Positions 44,617 through 52,942 of a stretch of 64,000 nt of DNA are shown here, piece after piece. Numbering within the stretch: position 1 is the stretch's first letter; each line of letters begins with the position of its first letter. The notes beneath the pieces are model-generated. The model did not search any database. It was not told the origin of the DNA and saw only the letters and a program-made list of their open reading frames with translations. Both the position numbers and the translations under genes were made by a program. This DNA comes from Actinomycetota bacterium (GTDB taxonomy: Bacteria; Actinomycetota; Acidimicrobiia; Acidimicrobiales; Ilumatobacteraceae): positions 1-64,000 of the forward strand of contig SXUP01000017.1 of the NCBI GenBank assembly GCA_005790505.1. The letters are read 5' to 3'.

Positions 44617-47301
44617 TTAATCATTAGCAGGAATATGTTGCACTTTTGATTTCGTAGCCTTTTTCTTGGCAGGGGGCTTTTTCTTGACAGAGGTTTTTTT
44701 TGCTACAGCCTTTTTCTTGGCAGGACCCCGCTTGCTGGTGCTTTTCTTTGGTCCTCCATTGAGTTCAATATATTCACGACGCAGTTGCAGAAGTTCAAAT
44801 GCCCGCTCATTGGTCATTTCTTCCAGACGATCTCCGCGAGTGAGACCAGCATTTGTTTCACCATCCGTGACGTAATCCCCAAAACGACCTTCTTTGGCGA
44901 CAACTGGTTTCCCGCTTGCTGGGTCGTTGCCAAACTCCTTGAGCGGTGGCTTTGGCGCGGCTCTTCCTCGACCAAACACGCGAGGTTGTGCCAAGAGAAG
45001 AAGCGCTTCCGAAAGTGTGATGGTGAGTAACTGCTCTTCGGTTGTAATGGAACGACTTTCTTTACCCTTGCTGACATAGGGCCCATATCGACCGTTTTGT
45101 GCGGTGATGATTTCACCGTCGACTGGATCTACGCCAATCGTTCGGGGAAGTGACAAGAGATCTTGTGCATCGCGCATTGTGATGCGATCAATATTCATCG
45201 TCTTAAACAGGGAAACCATCTTTGGTTTTTCCATGCCCGTGGGTGGTTCGTCCATTGTCCCCCACTGCACATAGGGCCCATATCGACCAGATTTTGCAAA
45301 CACGGGGAAATTTTCCAGTTCACCTATCGGCGTGTCACCTTTTGGGGCCGCCAACAAGACAATCGCCGCCTCAAGAGTCAGTTCATCTGGTGTCATTGTG
45401 TCCGGCACTCCAGCGGTATTTTCACCACTACGAACATACGGACCATACAAACCAGGCTTGACAATGACGTCTTCACCCGTTGCTGGATTGGCACCTAATA
45501 TAAAGGTATTGAGCAAAGCAGCATCAATGGTGTCGAGATTGTTGGAGACCACCGCTTTTAAGCCCGGCAAATGTGGATCGTCCTCTACTCCCCAGTAGAA
45601 CTTTTTGAGCCACTCCTCTTTTTGTTGCTCGCCACGAGCAATAGCATCTAGGTCCTCTTCAACGCCGGCCGTGAAGTCGTAGTCAATCAGGGCATTGAAA
45701 TGATTTTCCATCAACTTAATGACAGAGAATGCTGTCCATGTCGGAACGAGCGATGTTCCTTTTTTCCAAAGATAATGACCGCGATCCACCATTGTGGAAA
45801 TAATTGATGCCCAAGTACTTGGACGACCGATACCTTTTTCTTCGAGTTTCTTGACAAGGGACGCTTCCGTGAAGCGTGCTGGTGGGGTCGTTGCATGTCC
45901 TAGAGCGTCGTATTCACTGACGCGGAGTTGTTCGCCAACTTTTAGTGGTGGCAGTAACAAAGTGTCTTCTGCGTCATCTTTTTGATCTTCTTCGTCAACT
46001 GACTCTTCATAGGCTTGGCGATAGCCGGCAAAAGTAATCGTGGTTCCACTTGCACTGAATTCGCACTCGCTCCGCACTGAGCCTATTGATGTCGCAGTCA
46101 TACGAATGCTTACCGTCACCCCGACTGCATCTGTCATCTGTGATGCGAGGGTTCTTTGCCAAATCAAGCGATAAAGACTGAGCTCTTGTTGTTTGAGGTC
46201 GTTTTGTAGTTGCTCCGGCGAACGCAACGGAAGAGCTGGTCTAATCGCTTCGTGAGCCTCTTGGGCGTTTTTTACTTTGGATGAATAGCCTCGCGGTGAC
46301 GAGGGAAGATACTGAGCGCCGAAGTCACTTTTTATATGCGCGCGAATATCACTGATTGCGTCTGCACTGAGGACAACACTGTCGGTTCGCATGTAGGTGA
46401 TATAGCCACGCTCGTACAAACTTTGGGCAGTGCTCATCACTTGGCGCCCAGACAGTCGCAACTTACGACCACCCTCCTGTTGCAGGGTGCTTGTCATAAA
46501 GGGTGGCTTAGGGGAGGAACGGTATGGCTTTTCTTCAACGCTTCGCACTGCGAGCGGAATATCTTGAAGTCCAGAAACCAAAGTCTTTGCTCGTGCCTCG
46601 GTAAGAACTAGGACATCTTGCTTGGGTTTTCCACTTTGATCAAAATCCTTGCCGCTGGCAAGGCGAGAACCATCAACGGCAATGAGTTTTGCGGTGAAAA
46701 TTGGCTGAGTATCAACGGTCGCCTCAATATCAAAATAAGATGCGGCCTGAAATGCAATTCGTTCGCGTTCCCGTTCAACAACCAATCGCAAGGCAGGACT
46801 CTGTACGCGCCCGGCAGAAAGTCCACGATTTACCCGACGCCATAAAACAGGAGAAACTTCGTATCCGTATAGGCGATCTAAGATGCGGCGAGTTTCTGCC
46901 GCGTCAACGAGTCCGTAGTCAATTGCGCGCGGGTTGGCAACGGCTTCAAGGATTGCCTGTTTATTAATTTCGTGAAACACCATTCGATGAACTTCAACCT
47001 TGGGCTTGAGCTGTTCAAGCAAGTGCCACGAGATTGCTTCTCCTTCGCGATCTTCGTCCGTCGCAAGGTAGAGAGCTGATGCGTTTTTCATCAGCAACTT
47101 GAGTTCTTTGACGACTTCTTTGCCGCGAACGGTCAACTCCCAGTTGGGCTTGAAGCCGTTCTCAACATCTACGGCCAGACCCTTGCTTGGCAGGTCGGCA
47201 ATGTGTCCAACAGACGAGCGAACATCAAACTCAGACCCTAAGTACTGAGCAATAGTTTTTGCTTTGGCGGGGGACTCAACGATGACTAATGGCTTGGACA
47301 T
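44617..47301 (-). CDS. topA: DNA topoisomerase I
   Basis: 894 residues. Toprim domain (LVIVESPAKAKTIAQYLG; DEDREGEAISWHLL), central domain with the active-site Tyr near residue 300 (YITYMRTDS), then four Topo_C repeats (LGANPATGEDVIVKPGLYGPYVRSGE, YGPYVQWG, YGPYVSKG, FGDYVTDGE) in place of zinc fingers, and a Lys-rich tail (KKKAVAKKTSVKKK) typical of actinobacteria. Relaxes negative supercoils. Confidence 0.97.
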   Translation of the reverse strand: MSKPLVIVESPAKAKTIAQYLGSEFDVRSSVGHIADLPSKGLAVDVENGFKPNWELTVRGKEVVKELKLLMKNASALYLATDEDREGEAISWHLLEQLKPKVEVHRMVFHEINKQAILEAVANPRAIDYGLVDAAETRRILDRLYGYEVSPVLWRRVNRGLSAGRVQSPALRLVVERERERIAFQAASYFDIEATVDTQPIFTAKLIAVDGSRLASGKDFDQSGKPKQDVLVLTEARAKTLVSGLQDIPLAVRSVEEKPYRSSPKPPFMTSTLQQEGGRKLRLSGRQVMSTAQSLYERGYITYMRTDSVVLSADAISDIRAHIKSDFGAQYLPSSPRGYSSKVKNAQEAHEAIRPALPLRSPEQLQNDLKQQELSLYRLIWQRTLASQMTDAVGVTVSIRMTATSIGSVRSECEFSASGTTITFAGYRQAYEESVDEEDQKDDAEDTLLLPPLKVGEQLRVSEYDALGHATTPPARFTEASLVKKLEEKGIGRPSTWASIISTMVDRGHYLWKKGTSLVPTWTAFSVIKLMENHFNALIDYDFTAGVEEDLDAIARGEQQKEEWLKKFYWGVEDDPHLPGLKAVVSNNLDTIDAALLNTFILGANPATGEDVIVKPGLYGPYVRSGENTAGVPDTMTPDELTLEAAIVLLAAPKGDTPIGELENFPVFAKSGRYGPYVQWGTMDEPPTGMEKPKMVSLFKTMNIDRITMRDAQDLLSLPRTIGVDPVDGEIITAQNGRYGPYVSKGKESRSITTEEQLLTITLSEALLLLAQPRVFGRGRAAPKPPLKEFGNDPASGKPVVAKEGRFGDYVTDGETNAGLTRGDRLEEMTNERAFELLQLRREYIELNGGPKKSTSKRGPAKKKAVAKKTSVKKKPPAKKKATKSKVQHIPAND

Positions 47302-47344
47302 GACTGCTTAGGGATAGGTGATAACACCCACCGTTGTCAAGGCA

Positions 47345-48412
47345 ATGCGGGCAAACGCTTATTGCACTAGGGCAAGAGCGGGGGTCAAACGGGGATTGGC
47401 GGTACCGTTCGGGTTGATGAAACTCAATTCTTCGCCCGACGACGTGAGCCCAACGCCGCCCCTTGTGGGACGAGTCACTCGTCTTGACAGAGGGTGGAGC
47501 ACGGTGTTGTTCCAAGACTCGATGGTGATGCGCGTGCGCAACTTCGGAATTGATATTGCCGTCGGAGATCGTGTGCATGTAACCGCCGACGGCGAAAAAA
47601 TTTCGGAGGTCTTGCTGCGGAAGAGTGCCCTCGTGCGTCGGGCATCATTCGAGGGAGCACTTGCCATGCGGCATGTCGTCGCTGCCAATATTGACACCGT
47701 ATTTTTGGTGCATGCTGCATCATCTGCACCGAACCAGCGTCGGCTGGAGCGCGAACTTATTCTTGCTTTCGATAGCGGCGCTGCACCAGTGATTGTGTTG
47801 ACCAAGAGCGACATTGCCGAATCAAGCCATGTTGTCGCACTTGTAGATGCGTTGACGGAAGTTTCCGCGGGTGTTGCGATACACGTCGTGAGTGGAACAA
47901 CTGGAGATAATGTCTCTTCCCTCCGTGAATATGCCACCGACGATAAAACGATCGCCTTGATGGGTGCCAGCGGTGTAGGCAAATCAACATTGATCAACGC
48001 CCTCGTTGGCTATGCAGTGCAACGCACGGCAGGAGTGCGTGAAGGTGACCAGCGCGGACGACACACCACGGTCGCCGCCGAACTAGTTGCGCTACCAACT
48101 GGTGGTTGGCTACTTGACACTCCTGGTTTGCGCGCGGTTACATTGTGGACGAGTGGTCAGGGAATAGAGCGGGCGTTCCCGGACATCTTTAGTCTGGTTG
48201 ACAACTGCAGATTTAGGGATTGTAAACATCAAGACGAGCCAGGTTGTGCTGTTCAGCAGGCAATCATAAATGGATCCTTGCCCGAGATTCGACTTCAGAG
48301 CATGCGTCGACTAGTTGCTGAAGAAGAGGCAGTAGAACTTGAACAAGAAGAAAAAGAAAAGTCCTATGACAAGCGTGGCATGCGCCGACCTGCGACGGAC
48401 AAGAACTCCTAG
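47345..48412 (+). CDS. rsgA: Ribosome small-subunit GTPase RsgA
   Basis: About 355 residues from the ATG at 47345 (a GTG at 47318 and an ATG further in are alternatives). Circularly permuted GTPase: G4 VLTKSDI precedes G1 GASGVGKSTLINAL and G3 DTPGLR; an OB domain comes first and a zinc site CRFRDCKHQDEPGC follows. RsgA checks late 30S assembly. The C-terminus is Glu/Lys-rich. Divergent from topA; convergent with the histidine kinase gene. Confidence 0.93.
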   Translation: MRANAYCTRARAGVKRGLAVPFGLMKLNSSPDDVSPTPPLVGRVTRLDRGWSTVLFQDSMVMRVRNFGIDIAVGDRVHVTADGEKISEVLLRKSALVRRASFEGALAMRHVVAANIDTVFLVHAASSAPNQRRLERELILAFDSGAAPVIVLTKSDIAESSHVVALVDALTEVSAGVAIHVVSGTTGDNVSSLREYATDDKTIALMGASGVGKSTLINALVGYAVQRTAGVREGDQRGRHTTVAAELVALPTGGWLLDTPGLRAVTLWTSGQGIERAFPDIFSLVDNCRFRDCKHQDEPGCAVQQAIINGSLPEIRLQSMRRLVAEEEAVELEQEEKEKSYDKRGMRRPATDKNS

Positions 48413-48418
48413 TCTTTC

Positions 48419-49753
48419 CTAAGAAAAATCAATACCCACGATTGCTCCGCGTGTGGGCGCGTCAAGCACAAAAGTCTTGGCATTATGGTCATCGGCACAC
48501 TGCTGCACAATGGCAAGACCCAGTCCAGAGCCCGGCAATGAGCGCGTTGCGGAGGCGCGGTAGAAGCGATCAAAGATATGTGACTTGTCTTCATCTGTGA
48601 TTCCAGAGCCATGATCTCGAACGTGTACCCGAGCACCATCAACTACGACCTCAATATTTTCTCCCCCAGGACTGAACTTAATTGCATTATCAATGAGGTT
48701 GCTGATTGCTCTCTCAACTTGTTGTGGTCTGACCTGCAGCACCGCAGGGTTAATGAGTTGGATCTGAATTGTTCCCGTGGTGCGACGACTGACTCGTGCC
48801 ACAATGTCGCTGACTAATTCGGCAAGGTCAATTGATTTGGGAGTTTCAGCCTGTCGGTGGTCGGTGGCTAGTGCGCTCAGTTCTGAACTGAGATCGGCAA
48901 GTTCGTCAACTTCAGCACGCATATCGGCGAGTATTGCAGTTCGATCTTGGTCAGAAAGTGAAGATCGCTCAAGCAGTTCTGTATTGGCACGCAGACTCGT
49001 GAGCGGCGTGCGTAATTCGTGGCTTGCGTCTTGAACTAGTTGGTTTTGTCGATTTAGGCTGGAGCGCAGAGCTACAAGCATGGCGTTGAAACTAATTGTA
49101 AGTTGACGCACTTCAGAATCTCCGCTGACAACGATCTCACGATCAAGATTCTGTGTTGCTGCGATTGACTCGGCAGCGAACGCTAATTCTTCGAGGGGTT
49201 TACTGGTGCGACGAGCGAATAACCAGCCCAAAAAAGTGGCAGACATGAATCCGATTAGTGCAATCAATGCAAACCACCGACGCATTCCCTCACGTGCATT
49301 TTCAATATCTTGTATATCTCTACCGACTTTGACAACGGTGCCGTTGGTGAGTGGAACCGACAAAACTCTGTAGGTACGCTGCGCCGTTGTAAACGTGCTG
49401 CGGTGATAACCAATTTTATTTTTCAACAAAACTTCATCGTCAGCGGTAAATGGAAGTTCTATAGGGCCAGCACTGGCGACAACAACCCCGTACCTGTTGA
49501 TAATTTGTGAGACGGTGTCGAACTCGGCCTGCAGGAGCGAATCTGAGAGCGGACGTCTGCGTCGTTGTCTACCGACTTGTTGATCTGAACTTGCTAGTCC
49601 CCGCGAAATAAGTTCTACTCGCGCATCAAGAGCCTGGTCTACCTCATTGCGTAACTGACGAGAGGCGACAATATAAGCACCACTGCTGACGGCAATTACC
49701 ACCAACAGAACCAGTGATCCGGTGAGAAGTGCAAAACGAGTTCGAAGAGTCAT
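48419..49753 (-). CDS. Sensor histidine kinase, MprB-like
   Basis: 444 residues. N-terminal helix (8-28), extracytoplasmic sensor (about 30-160), second helix (about 161-183), HAMP domain, H-box DASHELRTPLTSLRAN (His about 245), N-box ISNLIDNAIKFSPGG, G1 HVRDHGSGI and G2 LPGSGLGLAIV. Pairs with the overlapping response regulator (ATGA at 49750-49753). The signal is unknown; MprB relatives respond to envelope stress. Confidence 0.9.
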   Translation of the reverse strand: MTLRTRFALLTGSLVLLVVIAVSSGAYIVASRQLRNEVDQALDARVELISRGLASSDQQVGRQRRRRPLSDSLLQAEFDTVSQIINRYGVVVASAGPIELPFTADDEVLLKNKIGYHRSTFTTAQRTYRVLSVPLTNGTVVKVGRDIQDIENAREGMRRWFALIALIGFMSATFLGWLFARRTSKPLEELAFAAESIAATQNLDREIVVSGDSEVRQLTISFNAMLVALRSSLNRQNQLVQDASHELRTPLTSLRANTELLERSSLSDQDRTAILADMRAEVDELADLSSELSALATDHRQAETPKSIDLAELVSDIVARVSRRTTGTIQIQLINPAVLQVRPQQVERAISNLIDNAIKFSPGGENIEVVVDGARVHVRDHGSGITDEDKSHIFDRFYRASATRSLPGSGLGLAIVQQCADDHNAKTFVLDAPTRGAIVGIDFS

Positions 49754-50445
49754 TTTGCCCGCACCATGTATCCGAAACCGCGAACCGTGTAGACCAAACG
49801 GGATTCGTTTTCTTGTTCTGTTTTGCGACGAAGGTATCCAATATAGACATCGAGTGATTTTGAATTTGTTTCAAAGTCATATCCCCAAATCTCTTCATAA
49901 ATTTTCTCACGAGACATTACGATTCCTGGCTCTCGCATCAGTAGTTCGAGTAAATCAAATTCGGTTTTCGTAAGTTGAAGCGTTCTTTGACCACGTTTTA
50001 CTTCGTGTCGCATCGTGTCAAGAGTGAGATCTCCGACATGCAATTGTTTCGCGTCAACCGCAGAGTAATTGCGCCGTAGTAGCGCGCGTACTCGGGCAAG
50101 CAGTTCGTCAACGGCAAATGGCTTCACTAAATAGTCATCGGCACCCGCGTCAAGGCCTGCCACACGGTCGCCTACTTCGTGACGAGCCGTGAGCAACAAG
50201 ATGGGAGTTGAGATTCCGCGATGACGAACTTCGCGACAAACTGTCAGCCCATCAGCGAACGGCATCATGACATCAAGAACTGCTGCGTCAGGCTTTTGAT
50301 GGGTCAGTGCCTCAAGGGCAGCTGCACCGTCGTTGACGGTGATGACGTGGTAGTCCTCAAGTTCGAGCACTCGCTGGATAGCCTTGCGCACAGAGGGATC
50401 GTCCTCGGCAACTAGCACTCTGACGGCGATTGGAGTCATTCCCAT
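49750..50445 (-). CDS. OmpR/MprA-like response regulator
   Basis: 231 residues from the ATG at 50445 (an ATG at 50439 is equally possible). Receiver domain with the acid pair (VAEDD), phospho-acceptor Asp about 58 in AAVLDVMMP, the Thr in LLTARH and the Lys in VKPF; then a winged-helix DNA-binding domain (LTKTEFDLLELLMREPGIVMSREKIYEEIWGYDF...VDVYIGYLRRK type, here SLDVYIGYLRRK). It probably binds the phased repeats in the divergent region toward the Gly/His-repeat gene. Confidence 0.91.
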   Translation of the reverse strand: MGMTPIAVRVLVAEDDPSVRKAIQRVLELEDYHVITVNDGAAALEALTHQKPDAAVLDVMMPFADGLTVCREVRHRGISTPILLLTARHEVGDRVAGLDAGADDYLVKPFAVDELLARVRALLRRNYSAVDAKQLHVGDLTLDTMRHEVKRGQRTLQLTKTEFDLLELLMREPGIVMSREKIYEEIWGYDFETNSKSLDVYIGYLRRKTEQENESRLVYTVRGFGYMVRAK

Positions 50446-50488
50446 GGCAAGAAAGGTACTCAACCTGGGTACTGTTCATTGATTTTTA

Positions 50489-50515
50489 ACTATATGGGGT
50501 CTGATTCTTTGACAA
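50489..50515 (-). promoter_or_regulatory. Possible promoter of the two-component operon
   Basis: On the minus strand TTGTCA (50515-50510; five of six to TTGACA) is followed after 15 bases by TATAGT (50494-50489). The spacing is short, as in promoters that need an activator; the phased repeats overlap the -35. Confidence 0.4.
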
Positions 50516-50545
50516 TTCTTACCAAACTAGGGTCTGCTTCTTACC
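50497..50545. promoter_or_regulatory. Candidate response-regulator operator with 11-bp phasing
   Basis: TTCTT starts at 50505, 50516 and 50538, that is at offsets of 11 and 22 bases, in contexts ATTCTTTGAC, ATTCTTACCA and CTTCTTACCT. A longer direct repeat GGGTCTGxTTCTT occurs at 50497 and 50530 (33 bases apart). OmpR-family regulators bind such direct repeats in tandem. The stretch lies between the regulator gene and the secreted-protein gene. Confidence 0.45.
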
Positions 50546-50609
50546 TGTAAGTCGCAAGATATCCACGCCCCACAACCGTGGGTTCCCTGAAAAAGAGAGA
50601 GTCACAATA

Positions 50610-51140
50610 ATGAAAAAATATTCCCAGTTCACAAGAGTTGCAGTAGCCGCCGGACTCGTGCTGAGCAGTGGTGCCGCAGTTCTTGGTGTCACAAGTATTG
50701 CAAGTGCCAACGGAAGTTCATCTTCATCATCTGCTTTGGCTAGACCATCAAAGATCTCACACAAAGCACCAAATTCTGAGTCACTTGCTAAAGTTCTGAA
50801 ACTTACGTCAGCTGAACTGCGAGCACAGATGAAGTCAGGCAAGTCACTTGCCGATATCGCCAAGGCTCAGAATGTGGCGATTACTGCAGTGACCGCCGTG
50901 CTGATCTCTGATTTTAAAGCGCACCTTGATGCAGGGGTCGCTAGTGGGAAACTTACGCAGGCCCAAGCGACAGAAAAATTAGCTGGTTTCTCCGCGCGTG
51001 TCACTGACATGGTTAACGGTGTTCGACCAACTGGTGGCAAGCACGGTGGCAAGCACGGTGGCAAGCACGGTGGCAGGCACGGTGGCAGGCACGGTGGCAG
51101 GCACGGTGGTGGCTATCAAGGTACAACTACCACGGCTTAA
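50610..51140 (+). CDS. Secreted Gly/His-repeat protein
   Basis: 176 residues. Signal peptide about 1-31 (KKYSQFTRVAVAAGLVLSSG, likely cleavage after SANG or near AS-A). A helical module follows (KVLKLTSAELRAQMKSGKSLADIAKAQNVAITAV and HLDAGVASGKLTQAQATEKLAGF), a pattern common in secreted actinobacterial proteins. The tail has six GGKH/GGRH units and ends GGGYQGTTTTA. Six regularly spaced His suggest binding of Ni, Zn or Cu, or a sticky surface role; neither is shown. Divergent from the MprAB-like operon, which may control it. Confidence 0.82.
   Translation: MKKYSQFTRVAVAAGLVLSSGAAVLGVTSIASANGSSSSSSALARPSKISHKAPNSESLAKVLKLTSAELRAQMKSGKSLADIAKAQNVAITAVTAVLISDFKAHLDAGVASGKLTQAQATEKLAGFSARVTDMVNGVRPTGGKHGGKHGGKHGGRHGGRHGGRHGGGYQGTTTTA
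51033..51104 (+). repeat. Six tandem 12-base units in coding sequence
   Basis: Six perfect-length copies of GGTGGCAAGCAC or GGTGGCAGGCAC (first three with AAG, last three with AGG). Each unit encodes Gly-Gly-Lys/Arg-His. In-frame gain or loss of units would change the His count. Confidence 0.95.
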
Positions 51141-51156
51141 AGAAGTGCGGAGCAGT

Positions 51157-51546
51157 TCACTTCAAGTCAAGGGATATTGGCGGTTCTTGCAACATTGATG
51201 AAGACGCGCGAATAGCGATCTTTGGTAGCACTCCAGAAAGTAATACCAGGTTGATGCGGCGGTGCCAAGCAACTGAGACGGTGACAAGACCGTCAACCGT
51301 GGTGGTGTCAACATCGGCTTCATCGCCGAGTATGCGCTGCACTAATTCAGAGGCGCTCGCCTGCGGGTCTGGTGCTGTGGATGCTGCTCGGACTGCGATG
51401 CGCGATACTTCAAGAGCCCGAAAATGATCCGTGATGACAAGTGCAATTTCTAAAAGTGCAAAACCAAGGCACACAACGAGGGGGAGAAGCAAAGCAAATT
51501 CAACAGTTGCTTGACCCCGCTCTTTTTCGAATGGGTTTTTGCGCAT
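51157..51546 (-). CDS. TadE-like pilus assembly protein
   Basis: 129 residues from the ATG at 51546 (ATGA overlap with the upstream stop). N-terminal RGQATVEFALLLPLVVCLGFALLEIALV is the TadE-type class III signal/helix. The remainder is a small extracytoplasmic domain. TadE proteins are minor pseudopilins of Tad pili. Last gene of the Tad operon, ending 16 bases from the convergent Gly/His-repeat gene. Confidence 0.86.
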   Translation of the reverse strand: MRKNPFEKERGQATVEFALLLPLVVCLGFALLEIALVITDHFRALEVSRIAVRAASTAPDPQASASELVQRILGDEADVDTTTVDGLVTVSVAWHRRINLVLLSGVLPKIAIRASSSMLQEPPISLDLK

Positions 51547-51758
51547 CAAAATGCGTTGGTCGCTCGATCAATGATGGTGTCGATAATGCTGTCAAAAAGT
51601 GAGCCAATCTTTCCACCGCCATCTCCAGATGTTGCCCAAGTAATAACCAAGATTGCAATTACTGCTGCAACCAACAAAATAAGCGCGTATTCGGTAGTGG
51701 CCTGTCCACGCTGCCAAAGCCTGGTTTGCAAACGAGAGTGAAACTTAGATAAATGCAT
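51546..51758 (-). CDS. DUF4244 pilin-like protein
   Basis: 70 residues. RGQATTEYALILLVAAVIAILVITWATSG is a Flp-pilin-like processing site and helix; the C-terminal piece IGSLFDSIIDTIIDRATNAF is amphipathic. This matches DUF4244, the small Flp-like protein of actinobacterial Tad loci, and is the best candidate for the main pilus subunit here. The start overlaps the TadC-like stop by one base (TAATG). Confidence 0.87.
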   Translation of the reverse strand: MHLSKFHSRLQTRLWQRGQATTEYALILLVAAVIAILVITWATSGDGGGKIGSLFDSIIDTIIDRATNAF

Positions 51759-52261
51759 TAGTTGTCTTTCTTGATAATGAGTGTTGATGGTGGAGGGGGA
51801 GTATCTTGCAGCGATGAGATAGCCCGACCCACGAGTGGGGTGATGCTTAGCAAAATAAAAGAGGGCAATGTGCAGAACACCAATGGAAATGTCAACCGCA
51901 CGGGCAATCGCCGTATTTCAGTGTCAAGTTGCCGAACGCGTTGTAAGCGTGCCTCGTCACTCAGACGCTCAACAACAGAGATCACGGGTAATCCATCAAA
52001 TGACGAGGTACGAAGAATGTCAACAAGCGGTATTGACTGTGGACCAAAAATAATTGTCAATTGAGGCAAAACATCACCCACTGACTCGCCCATATCAAGG
52101 CGATGAGTGACAGCGTGAAGACGCACTGCAACATCGGATGGCAAAAGTCGTTCACTGATTGCGAGAGCCTCAGATATTTCAAGACCAGAACGAATCGTGA
52201 CAAGAATGATGTCAACAAGATCTTGAAATGCTTGATTTAGAGCAACGTCTTGGCGTCTCAT
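51758..52261 (-). CDS. Type II/IV secretion F protein, TadC-like
   Basis: 167 residues. One GspF-type cytoplasmic domain (LVDIILVTIRSGLEISEALAISERLLPS) followed by a C-terminal membrane helix pair (VRLTFPLVFCTLPSFILLSITPLVG). It lacks an N-terminal membrane part and so is shorter than many TadC proteins. Inner-membrane platform of the Tad machine with the TadB-like partner upstream (ATGA overlap). Confidence 0.85.
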   Translation of the reverse strand: MRRQDVALNQAFQDLVDIILVTIRSGLEISEALAISERLLPSDVAVRLHAVTHRLDMGESVGDVLPQLTIIFGPQSIPLVDILRTSSFDGLPVISVVERLSDEARLQRVRQLDTEIRRLPVRLTFPLVFCTLPSFILLSITPLVGRAISSLQDTPPPPSTLIIKKDN

Positions 52262-52926
52262 GTGATCGCCTTTGTTGTGCGGCTAATCCAACGCCAACCA
52301 ACATAATTAAGAATGATGCCAACGACTAATACTAAAATGAGTGCGGGCGAATCAAGAAAAAAACTGACTCCTGTTCCAGAAAATGAAGACAAGACAAGAA
52401 TCGCAATGGGCAAAATAGTTAACACTTGCGCTGATAAACGCGCCTGTGAAGTTGCAACCCTAAGATCTTGCCCAAATGCCCAACGGTCACGGTGTGAACG
52501 AGCGGCGCGCTCTAGTGCGGCCGGAATAAATGAGCCTCCAACATGGGCGACCGAGAGCGCCGTCGCTGCTCTTGCGAGGACAGGATTGGTCCAGTCGTTG
52601 TGCTCTTGTAATGCAAGTGGCACATTGCCGTTGAGACGTGCTTGGCGAGCTGCTCGTTGCCAGTGTTGTGAAATCGGTGGGCAATGATCAACGGCATCAC
52701 AAAAGGCGTCTACGTTTGAGCCACCAAGACGCATGCGTCGAGCGATGTCGTCGAGGCACTTGGCGACATCAGCTTCACCAAAGTCACTCAAGTTTGCTGG
52801 TGCTCCTAGATTTTTTGCTTGTTGCCGTGTGAACAAGTGAGCTCGGACACGGCGTCGATCACACCAGATAAAAAATGGATAGGTCGTGAGTAACATCACG
52901 GATGCAAAGACACCCACAAATATCAT
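52258..52926 (-). CDS. Type II/IV secretion F protein, TadB-like
   Basis: 222 residues. N-terminal helix (1-20), a GspF domain (DIARRMRLGGSNVDAFCDAV ... ATALSVAHVGGSFIPAALERAAR) and two C-terminal helices (QVLTILPIAILVLSSF; LILVLVVGIILNYVGW). Forms the membrane platform with the TadC-like protein. Confidence 0.85.
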   Translation of the reverse strand: MIFVGVFASVMLLTTYPFFIWCDRRRVRAHLFTRQQAKNLGAPANLSDFGEADVAKCLDDIARRMRLGGSNVDAFCDAVDHCPPISQHWQRAARQARLNGNVPLALQEHNDWTNPVLARAATALSVAHVGGSFIPAALERAARSHRDRWAFGQDLRVATSQARLSAQVLTILPIAILVLSSFSGTGVSFFLDSPALILVLVVGIILNYVGWRWISRTTKAIT

Positions 52927-52942
52927 TTATCGAAGTGGAGCA

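Noticed and set aside
47359-47997. 212-codon minus-strand frame opposite rsgA
   Set aside because: RsgA motifs on the plus strand are unmistakable; the antisense frame is Ser/Thr/Arg-rich.
50509-50514. TTGACA as a -35 for the Gly/His-repeat gene
   Set aside because: The only -10-like hexamer (TAGGGT at 50528) is 13 bases away, too close; the stretch fits better as part of phased repeats.
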